From positions 1 to 33,271 of the forward strand of contig SCSL01000037.1 of assembly GCA_004298405.1 (NCBI GenBank): a stretch of 33,271 nt of DNA, given 5' to 3'. Of the stretch, positions 27,420-33,271 are shown one piece after another. The position numbers and the translations under genes are program-made. This stretch comes from Patescibacteria group bacterium. GTDB taxonomy: Bacteria > Patescibacteriota > Patescibacteriia > UBA9934 > GWF2-40-263. Position 1 is the first letter of the stretch, and every line of letters starts with the position of its first letter. The notes below the pieces were generated by a model. The model made no database searches and was not told the DNA's origin. It saw only the letters and a list, made by a program, of their open reading frames with translations.

Positions 27420-28250
27420 ATGTTATTTGAGACAGCCAAAGACGTTCTAGATTGGTACCAGAAAGGGGATCGCGTGATCACCAAGTCTTTTATCGATGGA
27501 GTTCCATGGGGAGAGATCAAGAGGCATCCCATCGACGAGAAATTTTTTCCGGTTCTTTTGTACATGCGTGATATCGAGACGATGACGACGCGGTATTTTG
27601 ATGAACTCATGAAGAGTGCGACAGGGAAGGAGCTGGTCATTCGTCAGTTCATGGAGCAGTGGGCGACAGAGGAACCAGTGCATGGCCAACTGCTCAGTCG
27701 ATTCTTGGAAGAGGCCGGTTGTCCTCAAGAAAAAGACTGGAAGCAAAAAGGGTTTGACGGACTCACACTCTCGTACCGATTACGGAGCAAGATTCAAGAA
27801 TGGATCACGCTTCCGTTTGGGAAGAACTTTACGAGCGTGCACATGAGCTGGGGCGCCATTCACGAGTACTCAACACTCACAGGATACAGACGGTTATGGG
27901 AGCTGGCGAAACACCCGATCCTTGAGTACATCCTCAAAGCCATTGCTCGAGAGGAGGCCAAGCACGCGATGTTTTACTGGAGTGTGGCTCACATCCAGTT
28001 AAAAGACTCACCATTTCGTCAACAACTTGCGCGATATCTCATCGAGAAGTTTTGGAAGCCCGTTGGGGAAGGAGTGAAGACCCAAGCCGAGAGTAATGTC
28101 GTTATCCGTACCCTGTTTTCTGGAAAGGATGGGGTCGAGCAGATTCGTACCTACGTGAATAATCGTATAGCTCAACTTCCAGGATTCGAGACGTTTACCC
28201 ATGTAACTGAGCGTATCGGGCGGACGTCCCTGAACCACTCAATGATTTAG
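27420..28250 (+). CDS. acyl-ACP-desaturase-like diiron protein
   Basis: A 276-residue ferritin-like four-helix protein of the acyl-[ACP] desaturase family (PF03405 type). It has the carboxylate-bridged diiron set. Helix 1 has RDIETM (Glu-53), helix 2 TEEPVHG (Glu-84/85, His-88), helix 3 HEYSTL (Glu-149) and helix 4 REEAKHAM (Glu-178/179, His-182): two EExxH motifs plus two further acids. The family inserts a double bond into fatty acyl chains on ACP, using O2 and ferredoxin electrons; the actual substrate here is unknown. Patescibacteria generally lack fatty-acid synthesis, so it may modify scavenged lipid or do other diiron oxidation. Its 3' end overlaps that of polX by 56 bases (convergent). 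Confidence 0.8.
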   Translation: MLFETAKDVLDWYQKGDRVITKSFIDGVPWGEIKRHPIDEKFFPVLLYMRDIETMTTRYFDELMKSATGKELVIRQFMEQWATEEPVHGQLLSRFLEEAGCPQEKDWKQKGFDGLTLSYRLRSKIQEWITLPFGKNFTSVHMSWGAIHEYSTLTGYRRLWELAKHPILEYILKAIAREEAKHAMFYWSVAHIQLKDSPFRQQLARYLIEKFWKPVGEGVKTQAESNVVIRTLFSGKDGVEQIRTYVNNRIAQLPGFETFTHVTERIGRTSLNHSMI

Positions 28251-29979
28251 TCACTTTTTTTAAAGCCGCCAAGAAACCCTTGAGCGGTTTTGTGTTGAGG
28301 ACATCCGCTTTAGTCGCCCATCCCCGCCGCGCTTGGGCAATGCCGTACTCGAGATTCTGGAAATGCGAGGGGTCGTGGGCGTCCGAGTTGATAACGAGTC
28401 TTACTCCTGCCTTGATTGCTTGGCGCACATGAGTTTCGTGAAGATCGAGTCTTGCTGAGCCATTCACTTCCAATGCCACATGGTACTCATGGCAGGCGCG
28501 GATCACGCGATCCATGTCCAGTTCATAGCCTTTGCGTTTTGCAACGATGCGGCCGGTTGGATGGAAGAAGATGTTCACGAGGGGGTGCTTGAGTGCCCGG
28601 ATGATGCGCTCGGTCATGTCTTCTTTGTTCATGGTTGTGTTGGAGTGAACCGAAATGGACACGATGTCGAGGGTTTTGAGGATTGTGTCGGAGAGATCCA
28701 GGCGTCCATCTTTGAGCACATCACACTCGGTGGACTTGAGGATGGTGAAGCCTCGGAGGTTTTTGTTCAGTCGGTCGATTTCGTGGCCTTGTTGACGCAG
28801 ACGTTTTTCGTCCAGCCCATGAGCGATGGTCAGTCCTTTTGTGTGATCCGTCACAGCCATGTACGAGAGGCCGCATTCGCGAGCGGCGTGTGCCATTTCT
28901 TCGATCGAACCGTTCCCATCAGACCAGTCTGTTTGCACCTGAAGATCACCTTTGAGGGAGCCGTAGGGGATAAGCGTCGGGATTTTTTTGTGGGCGGCGA
29001 CTTCGATCTCGTCGCCACCAACTCGAATTTCTGGCGGGATGAATTGGAGACCGAGGTGCTTGTAGACTTGTTCCTCCGTGCGGCTGGTCACTCGAGTTTT
29101 CCCTTTAAAGAGTCCGTGCTCAGAGAGCTTCATCCCTTTGCGCTTGGCTCGTTCTCGCAAAAGGATGTTGTGCTCACGTGATCCAGTGAAATGCACAAGG
29201 GCGGCGCCATACTCGTCGGGTTTCAAGATGAGCAGATCGCCTTGGAGGCCGTTCACGTAGCGCACCATCAATTTGTTTGGACCTTCCTCTAGCACTTCAT
29301 CGATTTTGCGCAGGGCTTTGAACACTCGCACAAGTTCTGTTGGTTTTGAGGTTGTTGCAAGTAGGTCGATGTCACCGATTGTTTCCTTACAACGACGAAG
29401 CGAACCAGCGATGTCGATGTGGGTGATACCAGAAGTTGTCTTGAGTTTGTCGATAAGACCACGCGCATATGGGAGGACATCATGGATAATGCGTCGTCCC
29501 TCGTCGTCCTTGAGGTAGGCAATCCCGCGCAGGATTTTGTCCTGACTTTTTTTGCCCATGCCGGGGATCGAGGCAATCTTGTTTTGTTTGGCTGCTCGTT
29601 CGACATCCGCAATCGTCTTGGTCTTGAGCGCACGATACAGTTTGAAAACCGTTTTGGGACCGACATCTTGAATACGTGAGATGCCGAGCATGTCGAAGGG
29701 GTACTTCTTTTTGAGTTTGTCGTAGACGTCGAGTTTACCGGTCGCGAGGAGTTCTTCGATCTTGGCTGAGAGGTCTCTACCGACGCCTGGAATGTCGTCG
29801 ATGCACTTCACCCCACACTGCTTGTAGAGGTCGGCAAGCTCACCACGGATGCCAGCGATTCCTTCCGCAGCGACCTCGTAGGCTTGTGGCTTAAAGGCAA
29901 CATCTTGTGCTCGAAGATAGAGCGCGATTTCGCGAAAAATGTTGATGACGTCACGATTCGTTACTTTTTTTCGTGGCAT
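28195..29979 (-). CDS. polX: DNA polymerase/3'-5' exonuclease PolX
   Basis: A base-excision-repair polymerase of the X family fused to a PHP phosphoesterase domain; 594 residues from ATG 29979 (GCTATG). N-terminal helix-hairpin-helix motifs: DDIPGVGRDL (61-70), IQDVGPKTVF and IASIPGMGKK (136-144). The palm has AGSLRRCKETIGDIDLL with catalytic Asp-203 and Asp-205, and third Asp-248 in GDLLI. The PHP part (about 340 to the end) has DLQVQTDWSDGN, DHTKGLTIAHG, VSVHS-like SISVHSN, and NSDAHDPSHF. The first PHP motif is normally HxH; here it is Gln-347-x-Gln-349, so a metal site is altered. The convergent desaturase-like gene overlaps its last codons. Confidence 0.9.
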   Translation of the reverse strand: MPRKKVTNRDVINIFREIALYLRAQDVAFKPQAYEVAAEGIAGIRGELADLYKQCGVKCIDDIPGVGRDLSAKIEELLATGKLDVYDKLKKKYPFDMLGISRIQDVGPKTVFKLYRALKTKTIADVERAAKQNKIASIPGMGKKSQDKILRGIAYLKDDEGRRIIHDVLPYARGLIDKLKTTSGITHIDIAGSLRRCKETIGDIDLLATTSKPTELVRVFKALRKIDEVLEEGPNKLMVRYVNGLQGDLLILKPDEYGAALVHFTGSREHNILLRERAKRKGMKLSEHGLFKGKTRVTSRTEEQVYKHLGLQFIPPEIRVGGDEIEVAAHKKIPTLIPYGSLKGDLQVQTDWSDGNGSIEEMAHAARECGLSYMAVTDHTKGLTIAHGLDEKRLRQQGHEIDRLNKNLRGFTILKSTECDVLKDGRLDLSDTILKTLDIVSISVHSNTTMNKEDMTERIIRALKHPLVNIFFHPTGRIVAKRKGYELDMDRVIRACHEYHVALEVNGSARLDLHETHVRQAIKAGVRLVINSDAHDPSHFQNLEYGIAQARRGWATKADVLNTKPLKGFLAALKKVTKSLSGSGTSARYAQLHG

Positions 29980-30008
29980 AGCATCTTTAGTATAGCAGTC
30001 GCGTGGTC

Positions 30009-30037
30009 TTGCCACGAGCGGGATCGGGTGCTAAACT
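30009..30037 (+). promoter_or_regulatory. promoter of tRNA-Gly
   Basis: TTGCCA (30009-30014), 17 bp, TAAACT (30032-30037), about 19 bases before the mature tRNA 5' end. Confidence 0.6.
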
Positions 30038-30055
30038 TTTGTTCGAAATTCAACT

Positions 30056-30130
30056 GCGGGTATAGCTCAGTGGTAGAGCGTCTCCTTGCCAAGGAGAAGG
30101 TCGCGGGTTCGAACCCCGTTGCCCGCTCCA
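30056..30130 (+). tRNA. tRNA-Gly (anticodon GCC), CCA encoded
   Basis: GCGGGTA pairs with TGCCCGC (one T-G), followed by discriminator T and CCA at 30128-30130. The anticodon loop is TTGCCAA with GCC; the T arm is CGGGG-type with TTCGAAC. Its 3' end abuts an integrase-bearing element, making the 3' part the likely attachment site. Confidence 0.95.
30100..30130 (+). other. probable attachment site of the integrated element (att core)
   Basis: The 3' half of tRNA-Gly (T arm, acceptor, CCA) is next to a tyrosine-integrase gene with the integrase reading toward it. Elements of this type usually recombine within this tRNA region and restore it. The other copy would lie beyond the right edge. Core boundaries cannot be set from this window. 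Confidence 0.4.
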
Positions 30131-30163
30131 ACAAAAAGATCTGACATGTTCAGGTCTTTTTGT
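30131..30163 (+). terminator. terminator of tRNA-Gly
   Basis: ACAAAAAGATCTGA and TCAGGTCTTTTTGT form a 14-bp stem (one T-G) with a 5-base loop and T-run on the plus strand. It also faces the integrase gene end, so it can serve both directions. If the att core is in the tRNA, the terminator belongs to the element. Confidence 0.85.
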
Positions 30164-30203
30164 TTGTGTTGAGCGGTGAAACGAGTCTCGAATACATGAC
30201 CTT

Positions 30204-31292
30204 CTAACCTGCTTGGAGCTGTCGAACTTTTTCAGTGCCCACAGAGTGCCCAAACATTGCATTTGGAGTGTCCAAAACGGCAACAGCATCGTGCAATGTA
30301 TGAGGGGCAAGGTGAGCGTATCGTTCGGTCATGACAATGCTTGAGTGACCAAGGAGTTGCTGGACGTGACGCATAGGAACATTCTTCATCACGAGTTGTG
30401 AGGCAAACGTGTGGCGCAAGCCGTGCCAACCGATCTTCTCGATTCCTGTTCGACTACACAGGCGCCACAAGCCGCCCTCTGCCTGCTTGGGAGTTACTGG
30501 CTTCCCGTCTTCTTGATGGAACACGAGACCTCTGGGTTCTCTCATCTGGAACAGGAGATCATCCAGGGAAGGGCTCATGGGGATCGACCGACTCTTGTGA
30601 CTCTTGGGAGATGTCACCTCGCCACGGACAATCGCACGCCGGACATGGACGAGGTGTTCTGCGAAGTCCACGTCCTCCCATTGAAGGCCTAATAATTCTC
30701 CCAAGCGCATACCAGTGAAGAGTCCCACAACAACCATGCTGCGCCAGTAGAGCTCTGTGAAGTCACCACAGAGCTTGTGGCATTCATCCTGTGACAGGAA
30801 ACGAATCTTGGAAGGAGGGACTCTGAGACATTTGATAACAGGGATGGTCTCAAGCTCTCCCCATTCAATCGCACTGTGCATGAGCTTCTTGAGAACCGTG
30901 AGTTGATTGTTGATCGTCTTTGGATGTGCACCTGTAGCCTGGTGCGAGCGTTTGTACTGTTCAATGCTGTGCGAGGTGATTTCGTCGAGGCTCATCGCTC
31001 CAAAGAAAGGAATCAGATGAAGACGCAGAATTGTCTCCTTGCTTTGTTGCTCTGAACACTTGTTGTTGGTCACGACGTACGTCTTGAACCATTCTTTGGA
31101 GAACTCCTTGAAGGTTCGTTTGGTCACCGCGGCTAGTTCGTCGATGGATTCTCCCGAGAGAAGCTTCTGTCTCAGGAGACGCTCAAACGCCTCTGCTCCA
31201 CGTCTGGAGTTTTCAGGGCTCTTGCGACGATACCGTTCACGCATGAAACGAAAGTCGGCATACCAAGCATCTCTAATTTTTCGTACCGCCAT
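30204..31292 (-). CDS. tyrosine recombinase/integrase
   Basis: A phage-type integrase that inserts and excises the element, 362 residues if read from ATG 31292 (MAVRKIRDAWYADFRF) or 366 from ATG 31304. It has an N-terminal AP2/arm-type DNA-binding part, a core-binding helical domain (about 65-155), and the catalytic domain. Counting from 31304 the catalytic residues are Arg-200 (TGMRLGELL), Lys-234 (SPKSHKSR), His-294 and Arg-297 (WHGLRHTFAS), His-320 (LLGHSS) and Tyr-329 (TERYAHL), a complete set, so it should be active. It overlaps the excisionase-like gene by about 20 bases. Confidence 0.95.
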   Translation of the reverse strand: MAVRKIRDAWYADFRFMRERYRRKSPENSRRGAEAFERLLRQKLLSGESIDELAAVTKRTFKEFSKEWFKTYVVTNNKCSEQQSKETILRLHLIPFFGAMSLDEITSHSIEQYKRSHQATGAHPKTINNQLTVLKKLMHSAIEWGELETIPVIKCLRVPPSKIRFLSQDECHKLCGDFTELYWRSMVVVGLFTGMRLGELLGLQWEDVDFAEHLVHVRRAIVRGEVTSPKSHKSRSIPMSPSLDDLLFQMREPRGLVFHQEDGKPVTPKQAEGGLWRLCSRTGIEKIGWHGLRHTFASQLVMKNVPMRHVQQLLGHSSIVMTERYAHLAPHTLHDAVAVLDTPNAMFGHSVGTEKVRQLQAG

Positions 31293-31506
31293 ACTCATGC
31301 TCATTTATGGCTTCGATGCGACAACTTTGGAGGTACTCGCAGATATCCGCTTGGTCGAACCGCAAACCGCTACGGGTCTTGTAAAACCGCACCAAACGTC
31401 TATCCACGAGCCTATAAACCGCACTCTGCGAGATCCCCAGCCATTCCATGACATCGGATACCCGCAAAAGCGGTTGAGGCCTCTGTTGTCCATGCGAAGC
31501 CGCCAT
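31273..31506 (-). CDS. excisionase-like HTH protein
   Basis: A small DNA-binding protein of 77 residues from ATG 31506 (95 from 31560). The MerR/AlpA-type helix-turn-helix is LLRVSDVMEWLGISQSAVYRLVD, followed by the wing RRLVRFYKTRSGLRFDQADICEYLQS; this is the excisionase family (HTH_17) pattern. It directly precedes and overlaps the integrase gene. It probably directs excision or regulates the integrase. Confidence 0.85.
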   Translation of the reverse strand: MAASHGQQRPQPLLRVSDVMEWLGISQSAVYRLVDRRLVRFYKTRSGLRFDQADICEYLQSCRIEAINEHEYGGTKN

Positions 31507-31673
31507 ATTTAGTTGTGAATGAGCATCTGTCCGAGAACGGTCTTTCAACCGCATGGGCAATGCTCATTCTACGTGTTGTTGCTGTTTGAATCTACCGTTT
31601 AGGAATGAAGTTTCTAAAACAAGGTGAAGTTTCGGTTATGTTCAAAAATTTGTTTTCCCCATCATAGGAATTC

Positions 31674-32159
31674 CTAAAAAGGAAGATTTTTTATGTGCTC
31701 CACAATTTCATTCTGTTCTTTTAACTTTCTTTCTCTTTCGTTCCCTTCAACTTCACTAGCTTCAGTTAAGTTCGATTGAGACTGTAGAGACGCTGGGTTC
31801 CCAGGTTCTTTCCAAGAAGGAGGGGGTGGAAAATCGCTTGGTTTAGCAGAGCGAGTATCGAGCCTTTGATATTTGTTCCAGTTTGGATGTGAGATGTATT
31901 CACCATTTTCATTTGAGTAAAACTCGATCAAGCCAACTTCTGCGATCCGATCTCTCATCCTCGCAATCTTCACATGCCCGATCTTGTCGTCATAGAAGAG
32001 TTGACGGCGCAGATACTTAGCATCACCTCGTAATCGTCCCTCATAATCACCTAGAGTGATCATTCCGATATACAGCAAGCGTTCTAAGGGCTTCAGTTGG
32101 TTCAATTGATCGGAGACCCAAATCTTGGTATGGATCATCCGCTTGTTTGGCATGGACAT
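31674..32159 (-). CDS. phage-replisome-organizer-like protein
   Basis: A 161-residue protein. Its N-terminal ~100 residues (RMIHTKIWVSDQLNQLKPLERLLYIGMITLGDYEGRLRG, then DAKYLRRQLF ... LIEFYSNENGEYISHPNW) match the winged-helix N-domain of phage replication initiators and DnaD-like organisers. In these, a K-I-W-x-S start and a GDYEG/GRLR turn are usual. The C-terminal third is Pro/Ser/Asn-rich and then charged, with no helicase-loader domain I can name. ATG 32159 or 32153 may be the start. Role in replication of the element is inference. Confidence 0.65.
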   Translation of the reverse strand: MSMPNKRMIHTKIWVSDQLNQLKPLERLLYIGMITLGDYEGRLRGDAKYLRRQLFYDDKIGHVKIARMRDRIAEVGLIEFYSNENGEYISHPNWNKYQRLDTRSAKPSDFPPPPSWKEPGNPASLQSQSNLTEASEVEGNERERKLKEQNEIVEHIKNLPF

Positions 32160-32220
32160 ATTCGACTGAGGTGATTGTCGTTGGAGTGACTACTTTAATT
32201 CAACAATGGATGCAATCGTC

Positions 32221-32466
32221 TCAGCACACATCATACAAACCTGACTTCAACCTCTTTATTGCCGAGATGAAACTTCTCGCTCCGACTTGAGGATCGTTTT
32301 CTAAGCGAAACCGTTTGACGATTTCTGATAGATCCCCTGAACTTGTAAGAATGAAAAAACATCGGCGGCTGCCTTCACGTCTAGAAATATCAACAAGCCT
32401 TACGCCGTGTGCGATGGCGAAGGCTGCGAGGTAAAAGTCTGATATCTCAATCCTTTCATTCTGCAT
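32221..32466 (-). CDS. DUF5659-like small protein
   Basis: An 81-residue protein from ATG 32466 (a longer frame reaches 32568, overlapping the neighbour). It shows the order ISDFYLAAFAIAHGVRLVDI, a basic GSRRCFFIL strand, then a C-terminal ARSFISAIKRLKSGLY. This resembles the small DUF5659 family often seen in Patescibacteria and their elements. Function unknown. Gaps of 61-68 bases separate it from both neighbours. Confidence 0.6.
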   Translation of the reverse strand: MQNERIEISDFYLAAFAIAHGVRLVDISRREGSRRCFFILTSSGDLSEIVKRFRLENDPQVGARSFISAIKRLKSGLYDVC

Positions 32467-32534
32467 AATCAAAAATCTATGCCCATTAAGCATAGATCTG
32501 TTCGTCAGTCCGATACGATCGGATTGAGTCCGAT

Positions 32535-33155
32535 TTATGTGGAGAAGTACATTGAGCTCAATTCCCAAGCCTTTTGCTTCGAGTGGAACTTGAACAACTC
32601 CCCTCGCTCAAACTTCGAAGTGTCCTCAATGGCATAAAAGGCTCTTCTAACCTGCGCTGGATTCCAGTTGAAACGTCGTATAACCTCGTCCAAAGAAATT
32701 ACCTTCTGTGATCGTTTTGACCAGATATATTCCATGAGCTGCCTAGGGTGCTTACCTATCGTGAGTGTCGCTCTGTTTGTACCATCAATATCAATGACAC
32801 CATTTCCCTCATCCCAAAAAATTCCTGTTTCAGACTGTCTGGGTTTGTATGAATCATCATTCTTCGCTCGACCGTACTCCTCGTCAATCTGCAAAGAGTA
32901 GTGCATCAACTTTGCGTTGTTTGGAATCGAAAACTCATATTGCCCACTCTTCTTGATTGGTCGTCTCTCAAAAACGATAAGACCATCCGCATCAAGTCGT
33001 TCCATAGCGCGTCTCTGGCGGTCTTTATCGAACCCTGACATTTTGATCGAGGTCTTCAAAGGTAGTTTGAAGTCATGCGTGTATGACTTCATGCGTGAGA
33101 GCACGGAATGCATCTCAATCACATCCTGCCTCTCATGCGGTATTTTCATTCTCAT
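32535..33155 (-). CDS. probable winged-helix DNA-binding protein of the element
   Basis: A 206-residue protein from ATG 33155, preceded by GGGGATGG and lying 16 bases after the stop of the next upstream gene (a TTG at 33206 would overlap that gene). It has MHSVLSRMKSYTHDF and FDKDRQRRAMERLDADGLIVFERRPI, a winged-helix-like replication-initiator or regulator pattern, then a β/charged middle (about 90-140). A second helical motif, VISLDEVIRRFNWNPAQVRRAFYAIEDTS, follows. No family named. It could be a replication initiator or control protein of the element. Confidence 0.6.
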   Translation of the reverse strand: MRMKIPHERQDVIEMHSVLSRMKSYTHDFKLPLKTSIKMSGFDKDRQRRAMERLDADGLIVFERRPIKKSGQYEFSIPNNAKLMHYSLQIDEEYGRAKNDDSYKPRQSETGIFWDEGNGVIDIDGTNRATLTIGKHPRQLMEYIWSKRSQKVISLDEVIRRFNWNPAQVRRAFYAIEDTSKFERGELFKFHSKQKAWELSSMYFST

Positions 33156-33171
33156 ACCATCCCCAATTAAC

Positions 33172-33271
33172 CTATACACATTGTTCAACAATCCATTGGT
33201 AGCCAACGAGCCTCTGTAATGCGTCAGAATCGTTGATGAGCTCTTGGATGGTACGTTCTATCACCTCGTTT
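33172..33271 (-). CDS. C-terminal end of a gene running off the right edge
   Basis: On the minus strand one frame is open from the window edge for 32 codons and ends at TAG 33174-33172: NEVIERTIQELINDSDALQR, then LVGYQWIVEQCV. It is helical and charged, not recognised. Its stop and the 16-base gap to ATG 33155 with its GGGGATGG site make an operon arrangement. It continues outside the window. Confidence 0.55.
   Translation of the reverse strand, partial: NEVIERTIQELINDSDALQRLVGYQWIVEQCV

Larger units (their letters stand above)
30130..33271. mobile_element. integrated genetic element, left part (tRNA-Gly end to window edge)
   Basis: From the tRNA-Gly 3' end the genes are integrase, excisionase-like HTH, phage-replisome-like protein, DUF5659-like protein, a probable DNA-binding protein and a partial gene, all on the minus strand. 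Integrase next to att, excisionase next to integrase and replication genes after them is the layout of prophages and small integrative plasmids. No capsid, portal, terminase or conjugation gene is inside the window, so type is undecided. Confidence 0.75.

Noticed and set aside
26975..27430. 151-codon plus-strand frame as a gene
   Set aside because: Antisense to the AlkD-like gene and crosses the start of the desaturase-like gene.
28480..29181. 233-codon plus-strand frame as a gene
   Set aside because: Antisense to polX, which has complete family motifs.

Overview
The window looks like a chromosomal segment of a Candidate Phyla Radiation (Patescibacteria) bacterium. The main evidence is a run of five short VirB2-like pilins of the T4SS_pilin type common in that group, very compact gene packing, a stand-alone minimal Fe-S assembly cluster, a half-length MFS protein and many small membrane proteins. 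UGA is used as a stop throughout (cysteine desulfurase, galU and others), so this is not one of the UGA-glycine lineages. I cannot place it more finely from the sequence.

Layout. 1-1,100: a 5'-truncated glmS next to an unidentified left edge. 1,157-3,200: a 3D-domain envelope protein, tRNA-Cys, a host-attachment/eRF1-like protein, and a VIT/CCC1-like metal transporter translationally coupled to a small YHS/TRASH-type cysteine protein. 3,233-6,722: cysteine desulfurase, an IscU-like scaffold with a degenerate BFD-like tail, a small ferredoxin and an FAD/NAD(P)H reductase. Together these supply sulfur, scaffold and electrons for Fe-S assembly. 6,788-10,965: a GC-rich island of three unrecognised envelope genes (large polytopic protein, lipoprotein, secreted coiled-coil protein) that differ from their surroundings in composition and start-codon context. 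11,019-15,892 (minus): galU, a lone sugar-binding lipoprotein, a Cys-rich pilin and a pilin in one coupled operon, then three more pilins. 15,974-20,304 (minus): MgtE-like protein, a 27-residue membrane protein, then a Wzy/WaaL-like ligase and Wzx flippase, with tRNA-Ser between. 20,374-23,333: SpoIID-like and D,D-carboxypeptidase-like wall proteins. 23,359-25,877 (minus): half-MFS, bacterial PH-domain protein, small membrane protein, ruvB. 25,991-26,653: tRNA-Leu with an HNH gene separating it from a displaced tRNA 5' end and the likely native promoter. 26,645-29,979: AlkD-like glycosylase, acyl-ACP-desaturase-like diiron protein, PolX. 30,056 to the right edge: tRNA-Gly followed by an integrated element (tyrosine integrase, excisionase-like HTH protein, replication-like genes) that runs out of the window.

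The most notable non-genic structure is a dispersed palindrome family, GACG plus a CTAAAG-centred hairpin. It occurs as seven inverted pairs with compensatory base changes, like REP/BIME elements. Two pairs lie in frame inside the O-antigen-ligase gene, and others supply or abut stop codons.

Three further sequence-wide signals stand out. Recognisable promoters are TTGAYA-like, then 17 bp, then a TAnnnT-type -10. Shine-Dalgarno motifs are sparse. Starts are preceded by T in about 32 of 38 genes, often as CTATG; the three GC-rich island genes all break that rule.
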